The notes beneath the pieces are model-generated. The model saw nothing but the letters and a program-made list of their open reading frames with translations, searched no databases and had not been told where the DNA came from. Of a stretch of 64,000 nt of DNA, positions 36,153 to 44,769 are shown in pieces. Each line of letters begins with the position of its first letter. The first letter of the stretch is position 1. Location of the stretch: NCBI RefSeq assembly GCF_021390195.1, contig NZ_CP090003.1, forward strand, positions 2,935,501-2,999,500, in the 5' to 3' direction. The stretch is from Flagellimonas sp. CMM7. GTDB lineage: Bacteria; Bacteroidota; Bacteroidia; Flavobacteriales; Flavobacteriaceae. A program made the position numbers and the translations under genes.

Positions 36153-36899
36153 TTGAGATATTTTATCCGATTTTCTTATTTCGGAAAGGCTTATCATGGA
36201 TGGCAGAACCAACCAAATGCCATTACAGTTCAAGAAGTGTTGGAAAATGCCCTCTCAACCCTATTGCGAAAAAAAATTGAAGTAGTTGGTGCGGGTAGAA
36301 CAGATGCAGGTGTTCATGCCAAGGAAATGTTTGCTCATTTTGACTTTGATTTAATTGCAAACAAGGAAGAATTGACCTATCGTCTTAATGCTTTTCTTCC
36401 AGATGATGTATCTATTCAAGAAATTGTCCAGGTAAATTTGGATGCACACGCTAGGTTTGATGCTGTTGAGCGTACCTATGAATATTGGATAGTTCAAGAA
36501 AAAAACCCTTTTTATTCAGATTCTGCCCATTTTATTAGACAGTCTTTGAATATTGAAGCCATGAACAATGCCGCTTCCTTTTTATTGGAACACACAGATT
36601 TTGAATGTTTTTCCAAATCCAATACAGACGTTAAAACGTATAATTGCGATGTTAGGCAAGCGGTTTGGAAAAAAGAAAAAGACAAGTTGATTTTCACTAT
36701 AAGTGCAGATCGTTTTCTTCGCAACATGGTTAGAGCTGTTGTAGGTACATTACTGGAAGTTGGTACAGCAAAGATGAAACCCGAAGATATCAATACAATA
36801 ATAATAAGCAAGAATAGGGGAGAAGCAGGAGTTTCTGTCCCTGCAAAAGGATTATATTTGACCAAGGTCTTATACCCAAAAAATATATTTGATGAGTAA
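36153..36899 (+). CDS. truA: tRNA pseudouridine synthase A
   Basis: Makes pseudouridine at positions 38-40 of the tRNA anticodon arm. The 248 residues show RFSYFGKAYHGWQNQP, catalytic Asp51 in GAGRTDAGVHA, HARFDAVERTYEYWI and DRFLRNMVRAVVGTLLEVG. The start is TTG at 36153: the protein begins RYFIRFSYFG as expected, the next in-frame codon upstream to break the frame is TAA at 36141, and there is no ATG between. The 3' end overlaps the next gene by eight bases. Confidence 0.94.
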   Translation: MRYFIRFSYFGKAYHGWQNQPNAITVQEVLENALSTLLRKKIEVVGAGRTDAGVHAKEMFAHFDFDLIANKEELTYRLNAFLPDDVSIQEIVQVNLDAHARFDAVERTYEYWIVQEKNPFYSDSAHFIRQSLNIEAMNNAASFLLEHTDFECFSKSNTDVKTYNCDVRQAVWKKEKDKLIFTISADRFLRNMVRAVVGTLLEVGTAKMKPEDINTIIISKNRGEAGVSVPAKGLYLTKVLYPKNIFDE

Positions 36900-38664
36900 G
36901 AATGATGAAATAGGAAAAGCTTTTGATTTTGGTCTGTTCAAAAGGATTTTTGCACATACCAAGCCCTATAGAACTATCTTTTGGGTTGTGGCTATCGTTG
37001 CCATACTATCTGCTGCTTTTGCTGTTTTAACGCCAATTCTGGTTAGGGATATTATAAATGAGGCTTTGTCCAACAAAGACAGCGATAAACTGGTTTTTGT
37101 AGTACTAGCTATGTTAGGGGCACTATTTGGACAGGTATTGTGTCAACTTTCTTTCAATTTTTATGCAAATCTCTTGGGGGAATCGGTCATTAAGGATATT
37201 CGTATTAGGCTTTTTCAAAAGATGATGGGCTTTAAAATGACCTATTTTGATAACTCCTCCATTGGTGTTTTGGTCACTAGGGCTGTTGCGGATATGCAAC
37301 GAATTGGTGAGATTTTTAGCCAAGGTTTTTTTGTTATTGTTGCGGACTTGCTAAAAATGCTTTCTGGAGCGGCGGTAATGATTTACATTAATTGGAAGTT
37401 GGCCCTGATTGTTTTTGCTATTTTACCAATAATCCTGATTGCTACACGATTGTTTCAGCAAGCAATGAAAGTTGCTTTTATTGAAGTGCGTGCCCAAGTT
37501 TCTAACCTTAACTCCTTTGTGCAAGAAAGAATTGCGGGAATGAAGATCGTTCAACTTTTCAACAGGGAAGAAATTGAAAAAGAGAAATTCAGAAAAATCA
37601 ATGAAAAACATCAAAATGCTTGGTTAAAAACAGTTTGGTACAATTCCATCTTTTTCCCTATTGCAGAGATTTCCTATTCAATTGGCATTGGTTTGGTGGT
37701 TTATTTTGGTGTCATCCAAAACATTGAAAACGTTGGTTTAAATGATACAGGATCCATTTTTGCATTCTTTTTCTTAATGGATTTGTTATTCCGTCCACTT
37801 CGCCAGATTGCAGATAAATTCAATACTCTACAAATGGGAATGGTTGCGGCCAACAGAGTATTCAAAATTCTGGATACGGAAAGCCATATTTCTGATGAAG
37901 GTACGTTGGAAAACGTTGATGTTAAGGGAAGTATTGAGTTTTCTGATGTTCGTTTTGGTTACGTGGAGAATGAAGAAGTTTTACATGGTATTTCGTTCAA
38001 TGTTGAAGCAGGGGAGACAGTTGCAATAGTGGGGGCCACGGGTGCCGGAAAATCTACTATTATTAATCTGTTGAATCGCTTTTACGAGATTAATTCTGGA
38101 AATATTTTGATTGACGGCCATAACATACGTGACTATTTATTGAAGTCACTTCGCTCTCACATTGCGATTGTACTGCAAGATGTTTTCCTTTTTGCCGATT
38201 CAATAGCCAACAATATTTCACTACGTGAAGAATCCGTTGCTTTATCAGAAATTGAAGCAGCGGCCAAGCAAATTGGAGTACATGAATTTATTTCCAGTTT
38301 ACCAGGAGGCTATCAGTATAATGTAAAGGAACGTGGAACCATGCTTTCCAGTGGCCAAAGGCAATTAATAGCGTTTTTAAGAGCCTACGTGAGCAATCCA
38401 AGTATTCTTATTTTGGATGAGGCCACTTCATCCGTAGACACCTACTCAGAGCAGCTGATACAGAAGGCTACCGATAAAATTACTGAAGGAAGAACATCAA
38501 TTATAATAGCACACCGATTGGCAACCATTAAAAAAGCAGATAAGATTATTGTGATGGATGCTGGAAAAATTGTTGAAACGGGCACTCACCAAGAACTTCT
38601 GAAAAATGGAGGATATTATAGTGACTTGTATGAAGCTCAATTTTTGGCTGAAGAAGTTGCCTAG
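36892..38664 (+). CDS. ABC exporter, MsbA-like (fused TM and ATPase domains)
   Basis: 590-residue half transporter. The N-terminal membrane domain has six helices (IFWVVAIVAILSAAFAVLTP onward), with DIRIRLFQKMMGFKMTYFDNSSIGVLVTRAVADM as coupling region. The C-terminal ATPase domain has Walker A GATGAGKST, Q-loop VLQDVFLF, signature LSSGQRQ, Walker B LILDEATSSVD and the H-loop AHRL. It likely works as a homodimer exporting a lipid or hydrophobic compound; the substrate is not readable. The ATG at 36892 overlaps the truA stop. Its own stop is one base from the end of the convergent DUF3667 gene. Confidence 0.9.
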   Translation: MSKNDEIGKAFDFGLFKRIFAHTKPYRTIFWVVAIVAILSAAFAVLTPILVRDIINEALSNKDSDKLVFVVLAMLGALFGQVLCQLSFNFYANLLGESVIKDIRIRLFQKMMGFKMTYFDNSSIGVLVTRAVADMQRIGEIFSQGFFVIVADLLKMLSGAAVMIYINWKLALIVFAILPIILIATRLFQQAMKVAFIEVRAQVSNLNSFVQERIAGMKIVQLFNREEIEKEKFRKINEKHQNAWLKTVWYNSIFFPIAEISYSIGIGLVVYFGVIQNIENVGLNDTGSIFAFFFLMDLLFRPLRQIADKFNTLQMGMVAANRVFKILDTESHISDEGTLENVDVKGSIEFSDVRFGYVENEEVLHGISFNVEAGETVAIVGATGAGKSTIINLLNRFYEINSGNILIDGHNIRDYLLKSLRSHIAIVLQDVFLFADSIANNISLREESVALSEIEAAAKQIGVHEFISSLPGGYQYNVKERGTMLSSGQRQLIAFLRAYVSNPSILILDEATSSVDTYSEQLIQKATDKITEGRTSIIIAHRLATIKKADKIIVMDAGKIVETGTHQELLKNGGYYSDLYEAQFLAEEVA

Positions 38665-38665
38665 G

Positions 38666-39430
38666 CTATTTTGGAGCAAGTTTTTCCAATGTTAACTGCC
38701 CCGTCATTGTAGTTAATAAGATAATCACAACTCCTAAAGCCAACATTACTAAGGCGAAGAAAATCAAGTAAATAAAACCTCTTGCTAAAGTGCTTAAAAA
38801 ACCTATTTGGTGTATTCGACTGAGTACAAAAAATTGATATATAAGTATTACCAGAAGGAATATCCAATTGAAAATATCATATCTAACATCAAAAAAACCG
38901 AATAAGGGTAAACAAATCAGTATCTGTACAAAAGAGGTTTGCCCCGTAATATAGGCGTTGGCAACCAAATGTTCAGTGTAGTTGAGCTTTTTTTTATCTA
39001 AGAATAGGAGCCAGGTCATTAATGCATAAATGGGCATTATGATATAGGAAAGTAACCCTTGATAGTCAAACACAAAATCCATATTTGGTATCTCGGCTTC
39101 TGATAAATTGTTGGGTGCCAGTTCCACATCGTATACTTTTCTAAGTACAAAAAATAGGATTCCCGAAAGCGTTATTGCAATAGCGAAATAACTTATGGGA
39201 TTCATGTATTTTTTTCGTGTTCCTGATATGTACCTTTCAACAACAACTTCTGGCTTAGAGAACAAATGTCTAAACGTTTTAAAAAAGGTGTTGTCCAAGT
39301 TGAACACTTGATAGCTTAGATCCTGCCAAACGTTTTTGAAGGACAATCGATTTTTGATGATTTTTGCTCCACAATTTGGACAATAGCTAAAATCCGTCCT
39401 TAAGGAATTGTCGCAATTTTTGCAATCCAT
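38666..39430 (-). CDS. DUF3667 family zinc-ribbon membrane protein
   Basis: 254 residues. The N-terminal zinc ribbon MDCKNCDNSLRTDFSYCPNCGAKI holds two Cys pairs, followed by the DUF3667 segment (WQDLSYQVFNLDNTFFKTFRHLFSKPEVVVERYISGTRKKYMNPISYF), then five membrane helices. The function is unknown. The start codon directly abuts the cdaA stop with no gap, so the gene is translated from the folP-cdaA transcript. The convergent exporter gene ends one base away, and no terminator separates them. Confidence 0.85.
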   Translation of the reverse strand: MDCKNCDNSLRTDFSYCPNCGAKIIKNRLSFKNVWQDLSYQVFNLDNTFFKTFRHLFSKPEVVVERYISGTRKKYMNPISYFAIAITLSGILFFVLRKVYDVELAPNNLSEAEIPNMDFVFDYQGLLSYIIMPIYALMTWLLFLDKKKLNYTEHLVANAYITGQTSFVQILICLPLFGFFDVRYDIFNWIFLLVILIYQFFVLSRIHQIGFLSTLARGFIYLIFFALVMLALGVVIILLTTMTGQLTLEKLAPK

Positions 39431-40216
39431 CTATTCCAAATCTTTTTTGATAAGATCAGTAAGTTCTTCTAGACCTTTATAAGGAACGAACTCGCCATTT
39501 TTTATGTAAGAAATCAGACCGGTCTCTTCACTTACCACCAAACAGATAGAATCGGTTTTTTCAGTAATTCCAACCGCAGCACGGTGCCTTAATCCAAAAC
39601 GCAGGGGAATATCACGGTCGTTGGAAACAGGCAAGATTACCCTGGTAGCTGTAATAAAATTATCCTGAATTATTGCTGCACCATCATGCAAAGGACTGTT
39701 CTTATAGAAAATACTCTCTAGAATGGGCTGGGTTATTTCAATATTCATGGTATCTCCAGAAGATCTTACAAAGTCCAAAGAATTGGTGCGTTCAATAACA
39801 ATAATAGCGCCGGTCTTTGAACTTCCCATTTTTTCGCAAGCTCCAATAACGGCATCTACATTAGTATCTGTGGGCATGGCCTCCTGCTTTAGGAATTTAA
39901 AGTGCCGGATAAAATTCCGTTTGGATGCAAAATTAGTGGAACCGATCATCAACAGGAACTTCCTTATTTCTTGCTGAAAAACAATGATCAAGGCAATAAG
40001 TCCAATGTTCATGAACCCACCAACCATACTACTGATCATTTTCATCTGCAATAGTTCGGTAAGCTTCCACAGAGCCCAAACAATCACTATACCTATAAAA
40101 ATATTTATGGCAACGGTACCTTTTACTAATTTGTAGATGTAGTAGAGTAGGGCGGCAACCAATATAATGTCTATGACATCTGTGATTTTAAATTCAAGAA
40201 AATTAAGAAAATCCAA
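39431..40216 (-). CDS. cdaA: Diadenylate cyclase CdaA
   Basis: Membrane-bound enzyme that joins two ATP into cyclic di-AMP, a second messenger for cell wall and potassium/osmolyte balance. Three N-terminal membrane helices (IIDIILVAALLYYIYKL region, IFIGIVIVWALWKL, MNIGLIALIIVF) are followed by the DAC domain with DGA (178-180) in LHDGAAII and RHR (210-212) in LRHRAAVG, the two essential motifs. The 261 residues match the CdaA class. It sits between folP and DUF3667. The usual Firmicutes partner cdaR is absent here. Confidence 0.95.
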   Translation of the reverse strand: MDFLNFLEFKITDVIDIILVAALLYYIYKLVKGTVAINIFIGIVIVWALWKLTELLQMKMISSMVGGFMNIGLIALIIVFQQEIRKFLLMIGSTNFASKRNFIRHFKFLKQEAMPTDTNVDAVIGACEKMGSSKTGAIIVIERTNSLDFVRSSGDTMNIEITQPILESIFYKNSPLHDGAAIIQDNFITATRVILPVSNDRDIPLRFGLRHRAAVGITEKTDSICLVVSEETGLISYIKNGEFVPYKGLEELTDLIKKDLE

Positions 40217-40260
40217 CCGCGGTGTTTTTGTAAAATTAGCAAAAATAGAAGAACCAAAAA

Positions 40261-41094
40261 TTACTTGGCATTCACATTTAATTCCTGTACAAGTTTAATA
40301 CATTCCATAGCTTCTTTAACATCATGTGCGCGTAAAATGTTCGCTCCTTTCAATAAGGCGACAGTATGTAAGGCAGAGGTGCCGTTCAAAGCTTCTTTTG
40401 GGGAAGATTTTAGAATCTTGTAAATCATGGATTTCCTGCTTAAACCCACTAAAATTGGCACCTCAAAAGTTTTAAACAGGTCTAAGTTGCCAAGGAGCTT
40501 ATAATTTTGTGCTGTTGTTTTTGCAAACCCGAATCCTGGGTCGATTATAACATCATTGATTTTTTTGGAAGTAGTATCTTTTACTTTTTTTGAAAAATAG
40601 ATCAGCAAATCTTTGAGCATATCATCATAGGTAGCTTCCTTTTGCATGGATTGCGGAGTCCCTTTTAGGTGCATCATTATATACGGAACTTGACATTCTG
40701 CTATTACATTTAGCATATCCCCATCTAAATTCCCTGCCGAAATATCATTTATAATTGCGGCACCCTGCTGTATGCTTTCCAAAGCTACCTTACTTCTAAA
40801 AGTGTCTATGGAGATTATGGTTTCTGGAAAGTTGTTAAGTATCAACTCCAAAATGGGGAGCATTCTTTTTAATTCATCATCTTCAGGCACATGTTCTGCA
40901 CCTGGCCTGGAGCTATAGGCGCCCATATCTATAAACGTTGCTCCATCTGAGAGCATTCTTTCGACTTGTTTAAGAATGGAATGTTCGTCTTTGTACTTTC
41001 CACCATCATAAAAGGAATCAGGCGTAAGGTTAAGAATGCCCATTACTTTTGGTGTGCTTAAGTCTATGAGTGCTCCTTTGCAGTTTATGGTCAT
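40261..41094 (-). CDS. folP: Dihydropteroate synthase
   Basis: Joins p-aminobenzoate to the pterin diphosphate in folate synthesis; the target of sulfonamides. The 277 residues form a TIM barrel with MGILNLTPDSFYDGGKY, FIDMGAYSSRPGAEH (pterin and pABA site), ISIDTFRSKVA, IINDISAG, YIMMHLKGTPQSMQ, DVIIDPGFGFAK and ILVGLSRKSMI, all family signatures. It is the first gene of a folP-cdaA-DUF3667 transcript, driven by a promoter overlapping the start of the divergent DUF1599 gene. Confidence 0.96.
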   Translation of the reverse strand: MTINCKGALIDLSTPKVMGILNLTPDSFYDGGKYKDEHSILKQVERMLSDGATFIDMGAYSSRPGAEHVPEDDELKRMLPILELILNNFPETIISIDTFRSKVALESIQQGAAIINDISAGNLDGDMLNVIAECQVPYIMMHLKGTPQSMQKEATYDDMLKDLLIYFSKKVKDTTSKKINDVIIDPGFGFAKTTAQNYKLLGNLDLFKTFEVPILVGLSRKSMIYKILKSSPKEALNGTSALHTVALLKGANILRAHDVKEAMECIKLVQELNVNAK

Positions 41095-41122
41095 AAAAAA
41101 TTCCTGCTTTATTGTGTTTGAT

Positions 41123-41130
41123 TATCTTTG
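41123..41130 (+). promoter_or_regulatory. Candidate -7 element for DUF1599 operon
   Basis: TATCTTTG fits TAnnTTTG and would give a leader of about 50 bases before the DUF1599 start at 41190. No good TTG is found at 17-23 bases upstream. Confidence 0.35.
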
Positions 41131-41180
41131 ACGAAGTGCTTTAGAGTGCTATTTATTTGGACGAAATTTACGCAAATTAG

Positions 41181-41210
41181 CAAAAATACATGCAGCAAAC
41201 CTCCCAACAA
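41181..41210 (-). promoter_or_regulatory. Promoter of folP-cdaA operon
   Basis: On the minus strand, TTG (41210-41208), a 19-base spacer and TATTTTTG (41188-41181) match the Bacteroidota consensus exactly. The promoter overlaps the start codon of the divergent DUF1599 gene. Confidence 0.6.
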
Positions 41211-41729
41211 TATGATGCAGTGATCAATACCTGCAGGGAACTATTTTTAAAAAAGACGCAAGATTACGGTACCGCTTGGCGCATTTTGAGACTTCCCTCG
41301 CTGACAGATCAGATTTTTATTAAGGCCCAGCGCATCCGAAGTTTACAGGAAAATGCAGTACGAAAGGTAGATGAAGGGGAGCAGTCCGAATTTATTGGAA
41401 TAATAAATTATTCCATAATGGCATTGATTCAACTTGAAAAAGGTATTGCAGAGCAACCTGATTTGGATGCTGAAGAAGCTATTCGTCTTTATGATAAAGA
41501 AGTTTCTACTACCAAAAGTTTGATGGAAAACAAAAATCATGACTATGGGGAGGCATGGCGAGACATACGTGTAAGTTCGTTAACAGATTTAATTTTACAA
41601 AAGTTACTTAGGGTAAAACAAATAGAGGATAATGCCGGAGCTACTTTGGTTAGCGAAGGTATAGATGCCAATTACCAGGATATTATTAATTATGCGGTGT
41701 TTGCGTTAATTCATTTAAGCGAGAAATAA
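41190..41729 (+). CDS. DUF1599 family protein (duplicated domain)
   Basis: 179-residue cytoplasmic protein. Two halves repeat the same motif: KKTQDYGTAWRILRLPSLTDQ (about 26-46) and ENKNHDYGEAWRDIRVSSLTD (about 112-132), each followed by a helix with R-x-x-x-x-QENA or Q-x-EDNA. DUF1599 is also described as a nucleotide-modification-associated domain. No biochemical function is firmly known to me. The stop codon shares one base with the start of the next gene (ATAATG). Confidence 0.88.
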   Translation: MQQTSQQYDAVINTCRELFLKKTQDYGTAWRILRLPSLTDQIFIKAQRIRSLQENAVRKVDEGEQSEFIGIINYSIMALIQLEKGIAEQPDLDAEEAIRLYDKEVSTTKSLMENKNHDYGEAWRDIRVSSLTDLILQKLLRVKQIEDNAGATLVSEGIDANYQDIINYAVFALIHLSEK

Positions 41730-42823
41730 TGAAGTACTTGGTATGGATTTCTAGAATTATTGTTGGAGTCTTGTTTATAATTAGTGGACTCATAAAATTG
41801 AATGACCCTGTTGGTTTTTCTTTTAAGCTTGAAGAATATTTTAGTCAAGGGGTTTTGAATTTGCCTTTTCTAATGCCTTTGGCATTGTCGATTTCCATTT
41901 TCGTAGTCATTGTTGAAGTGCTTCTGGGAATACTCTTACTTATTGGTTTCAAACCAAAATTTACGGTTTGGAGCTTATTGTCCATGATAGTGTTCTTTAC
42001 CTTTTTAACGTTCTATTCGGCCTACTTCAATAAAGTAACGGATTGCGGTTGTTTTGGAGATGCGGTAAAACTAACTCCATGGGAATCTTTTACAAAAGAC
42101 ATTATTTTACTGGTTTTCATACTAATTCTATTTTTTGGAAGAAAACATATCAAATCCATATTTAGTTCCAAAGTCAATTGGATTATTGGAGGAGCATCAT
42201 TGGTTGCTTGCATTTTGTTTGCCAACCAAGTACTGAATCACCTTCCATCAGTAGATTTTAGGCCTTATAAAATTGGGGCAAATATTCAGGAAGGTATGAG
42301 TGTTCCAGATAATGCTCCCAAAGCGGTTTATGAATATGCATGGCGATTTAAAGTAAATGGCGATGACAAGATTGTGGTTACAAACGGAGAATACCCCTCT
42401 GTAAATGGTGAGTTTATTGATGTTGAAACTACGGAAATTCAAAAAGGATACGAACCTCCAATCCATGATTTTACTATTGAACAGGACGGACAGGATTTAG
42501 CTTCAGAGATTTTGGCAGAGGATAATTTGGTAATGGTCATTGCCTATGATTTGGCCAAAAGCAATAATAATTTTTTCTCTGAAGTTGCTGTAGTTACCGC
42601 AAAAGCAAGAGCAAAAGGATATAAGGTTGTGGGTATGTCGGCATCCAGCAATGAAAGAGCGAATAAAGTCAAGCAGAATTATAACTTGGATTTTGACTTT
42701 TATTTTACGGATGAGACCACGCTTAAGACCATTGTGCGTTCCAATCCGGCAATACTTGTTTTACGCAAAGGGACAATCATACAAAAAGTACATTATAACG
42801 ATTTAGATCAACTAAACTTCTAA
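41729..42823 (+). CDS. BT_3928-type DoxX/MauE-like protein with C-terminal thioredoxin-like part
   Basis: 364 residues. Four N-terminal membrane helices of the DoxX/MauE type are visible, with the conserved RIIVGVLFIISGLIKLNDPVGFSFKLEEYF and TDCGCFGDAVKLTPWESFTKD (Cys pair CGC). A fifth helix is followed by a periplasmic segment and a C-terminal alpha/beta region (MVIAYDLAKSNNNFFSEVAVV, VVGMSASSNE, ILVLRKGTIIQK) that looks thioredoxin-like but without a CxxC. The BT_3928 group is widespread in Bacteroidota and may act in disulfide or quinone redox chemistry; this is inference. Overlaps DUF1599 by one base and precedes tpiA by 27 bases. Confidence 0.85.
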   Translation: MKYLVWISRIIVGVLFIISGLIKLNDPVGFSFKLEEYFSQGVLNLPFLMPLALSISIFVVIVEVLLGILLLIGFKPKFTVWSLLSMIVFFTFLTFYSAYFNKVTDCGCFGDAVKLTPWESFTKDIILLVFILILFFGRKHIKSIFSSKVNWIIGGASLVACILFANQVLNHLPSVDFRPYKIGANIQEGMSVPDNAPKAVYEYAWRFKVNGDDKIVVTNGEYPSVNGEFIDVETTEIQKGYEPPIHDFTIEQDGQDLASEILAEDNLVMVIAYDLAKSNNNFFSEVAVVTAKARAKGYKVVGMSASSNERANKVKQNYNLDFDFYFTDETTLKTIVRSNPAILVLRKGTIIQKVHYNDLDQLNF

Positions 42824-42850
42824 ACATAACACTAAAGAAAAAGCGATAAC

Positions 42851-43600
42851 ATGAGAACCAAAATAGTTGCAGGAAATTGGAAAATGAATAAAAACCTAGA
42901 CGAAACTGAAGTTTTGTTATCAGAACTATCGGCAAAATTACCTGATACTCATGCCGATGTAATTGTAGCCCCAACTTTTGTGAACTTGGTTGCTGCGCAA
43001 AGAAACCTGCAATCATCAACAATACAGGTAGCAGCCCAGAACATGCATTTTGCTGAAAATGGTGCCTATACCGGTGAAATTTCCGCAGATATGCTATTGA
43101 ATATCGAAGTGGATACGGTTATCATTGGACATTCAGAACGCCGATCACTTTTCGGTGAAACAGATGATCTGTTGGCCAAAAAGACAAAAACTGCATTGGA
43201 GAAAGGAATGAAGGTTATTTTCTGTTTTGGTGAAGAATTGGAAGATAGGAAATCAGGAAATCATTTTTCTGTTGTGGAAAGCCAGCTAAAAAACGCTCTT
43301 TTTAATTTAGATAATGAAGCATGGAGCAAGATTGTTTTGGCTTATGAACCGGTTTGGGCAATTGGTACTGGAGAGACAGCAAGCCCGGAACAAGCCCAAG
43401 AAATGCATGCTTTTATAAGAAAAACAATTTCAGAAGCATTTAATGCTTCCGTTGCAGATGGAGTATCCATTTTATATGGTGGTAGCGTAAAACCTGCAAA
43501 TGCTGAAGAGATATTCTCAAAGCCAGATGTGGATGGCGGTCTTATAGGAGGAGCGTCGTTAAAAGCAGATGATTTTGTTGCCATTATAAAGGCGATTTAA
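42851..43600 (+). CDS. tpiA: Triosephosphate isomerase
   Basis: Glycolytic enzyme interconverting dihydroxyacetone phosphate and glyceraldehyde 3-phosphate. The 249 residues carry the catalytic Lys11 in AGNWKMN, His94 in IIGHSERR, Glu166 in AYEPVWAIGTG and the phosphate loop LYGGSVKPAN with GLIGGASL. Typical length. Part of a compact plus-strand group DUF1599-BT_3928-tpiA-prmA-clpS. Confidence 0.97.
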   Translation: MRTKIVAGNWKMNKNLDETEVLLSELSAKLPDTHADVIVAPTFVNLVAAQRNLQSSTIQVAAQNMHFAENGAYTGEISADMLLNIEVDTVIIGHSERRSLFGETDDLLAKKTKTALEKGMKVIFCFGEELEDRKSGNHFSVVESQLKNALFNLDNEAWSKIVLAYEPVWAIGTGETASPEQAQEMHAFIRKTISEAFNASVADGVSILYGGSVKPANAEEIFSKPDVDGGLIGGASLKADDFVAIIKAI

Positions 43601-43615
43601 TCCTTAATTGTTAGT

Positions 43616-44443
43616 TTGGTATACCTCGAATACAATTTTAAAATAACCCCTGCCCAACCTGCAACTGATATTTTAATTGCTGAGTTGGGCGAAGCTGGAT
43701 TTGAGAGTTTTGTGGAGAATGATTCAGGGCTATTGGCGTATGTGCTAAAATCGGATTGGGAGGAAGGAATTTTAAACGATTTGTTCATTTTGCAAAACGG
43801 TGATTTTAAAATTACATGGTCCAGTAAAGAGATTGTGCAACAAAACTGGAATGCGGAGTGGGAAAAAAACTTTCATCCCATTAAAGTTGGGGATGAATGC
43901 ATGGTAAGGGCTCCCTTTCATGATCCGGACAACGTAACATATGATATTGTCATAGAACCTAAAATGAGTTTTGGAACAGGGCATCATGAGACAACCCATA
44001 TGATGTTACAACATATTTTAGATACAGATTTTGTAGGGAAATCAGTTTTGGATATGGGTTGTGGTACCGGGGTTTTGGCCATTCTTGCTAAAATGAAAGG
44101 AGCCAGGTCTGTGGATGCAATTGATATAGATGAATGGTGCTTTTTAAATTCCAAAGAAAACGTTCAACGAAATGACTGTAATGATATTAATGTTTATCAG
44201 GGTGATAGCAGTTTGTTAGCTGATAAAAAGTATGATATCATACTTGCTAACATCAACAGAAATATTTTACTTGAGGATATTCCAATTTATGCCAATTGCT
44301 TAAATACTGGTGGTATACTTTTCTTAAGTGGCTTTTATCTGGAGGATTTGGATACAATTTCCTCAAAATGTGGTGCATATGGTTTAGAATTTGAAAAAAA
44401 ACTAGAAAAGAATAATTGGATTTCCACAAAATATGTAAATTAG
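43616..44443 (+). CDS. prmA: Ribosomal protein L11 methyltransferase
   Basis: SAM-dependent enzyme that trimethylates ribosomal protein L11. The 275 residues have the N-terminal L11-recognition domain (LIAELGEAGFESFVEND), a linker with WNAEWEKNFHPIKVGDECMVRAPFH, the signature EPKMSFGTGHHETTHMML, SAM motif VLDMGCGTGVLAILA and the active-site ILANINRNILL. The start is taken as TTG at 43616 (protein MVYLEYNFKITP). No ATG lies between it and the in-frame TAA at 43598. Confidence 0.94.
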   Translation: MVYLEYNFKITPAQPATDILIAELGEAGFESFVENDSGLLAYVLKSDWEEGILNDLFILQNGDFKITWSSKEIVQQNWNAEWEKNFHPIKVGDECMVRAPFHDPDNVTYDIVIEPKMSFGTGHHETTHMMLQHILDTDFVGKSVLDMGCGTGVLAILAKMKGARSVDAIDIDEWCFLNSKENVQRNDCNDINVYQGDSSLLADKKYDIILANINRNILLEDIPIYANCLNTGGILFLSGFYLEDLDTISSKCGAYGLEFEKKLEKNNWISTKYVN

Positions 44444-44463
44444 AATTGATTAATTCCGAAGTT

Positions 44464-44739
44464 ATGGGAATCAAAGAAAAAGTATCAGAAGAACTTCTTT
44501 TAGAAGAAGAAACCGTAAAGCAGAGTGAGATTGTGCTTTTTAATGACGAAGTCAATACTTTTGACCATGTTATTGAAACACTAATAGACGTTTGTGATCA
44601 TACTCCGGAACAGGCGGAGCAATGCTCTTTAATTGTGCATCATAACGGTAAGTGCATCGTAAAGACGGGAGAATATGATGATTTAAAGCCTAGGTGCTCT
44701 AAATTACTTCAGGCTGGTCTAAGTGCCGAGATTGTTTAA
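44464..44739 (+). CDS. clpS: ClpS protease adaptor
   Basis: 91-residue adaptor that delivers N-degron substrates to ClpAP-type proteases. I start at the ATG at 44464 (MGIKEKVSEELLLEEETVKQ), giving a flexible N-terminal tail before the ClpS core: IVLFNDEVNTFDHVIETL, TPEQAEQCSLIVHHNGKCIVKTGEYDDLKP and the C-terminal KLLQAGLSAEIV. The frame is open to 44416 inside the prmA end, but that extension has no ClpS-like sequence. It is the last gene of the group and is convergent to the glucan locus. Confidence 0.94.
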   Translation: MGIKEKVSEELLLEEETVKQSEIVLFNDEVNTFDHVIETLIDVCDHTPEQAEQCSLIVHHNGKCIVKTGEYDDLKPRCSKLLQAGLSAEIV

Positions 44740-44769
44740 CATATTTAGGAACCAAAAATACAGCTAAGT

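Noticed and set aside
44416..44463. Longer clpS start inside prmA
   Set aside because: The extension would re-read the end of prmA in another frame and adds no ClpS-like residues.
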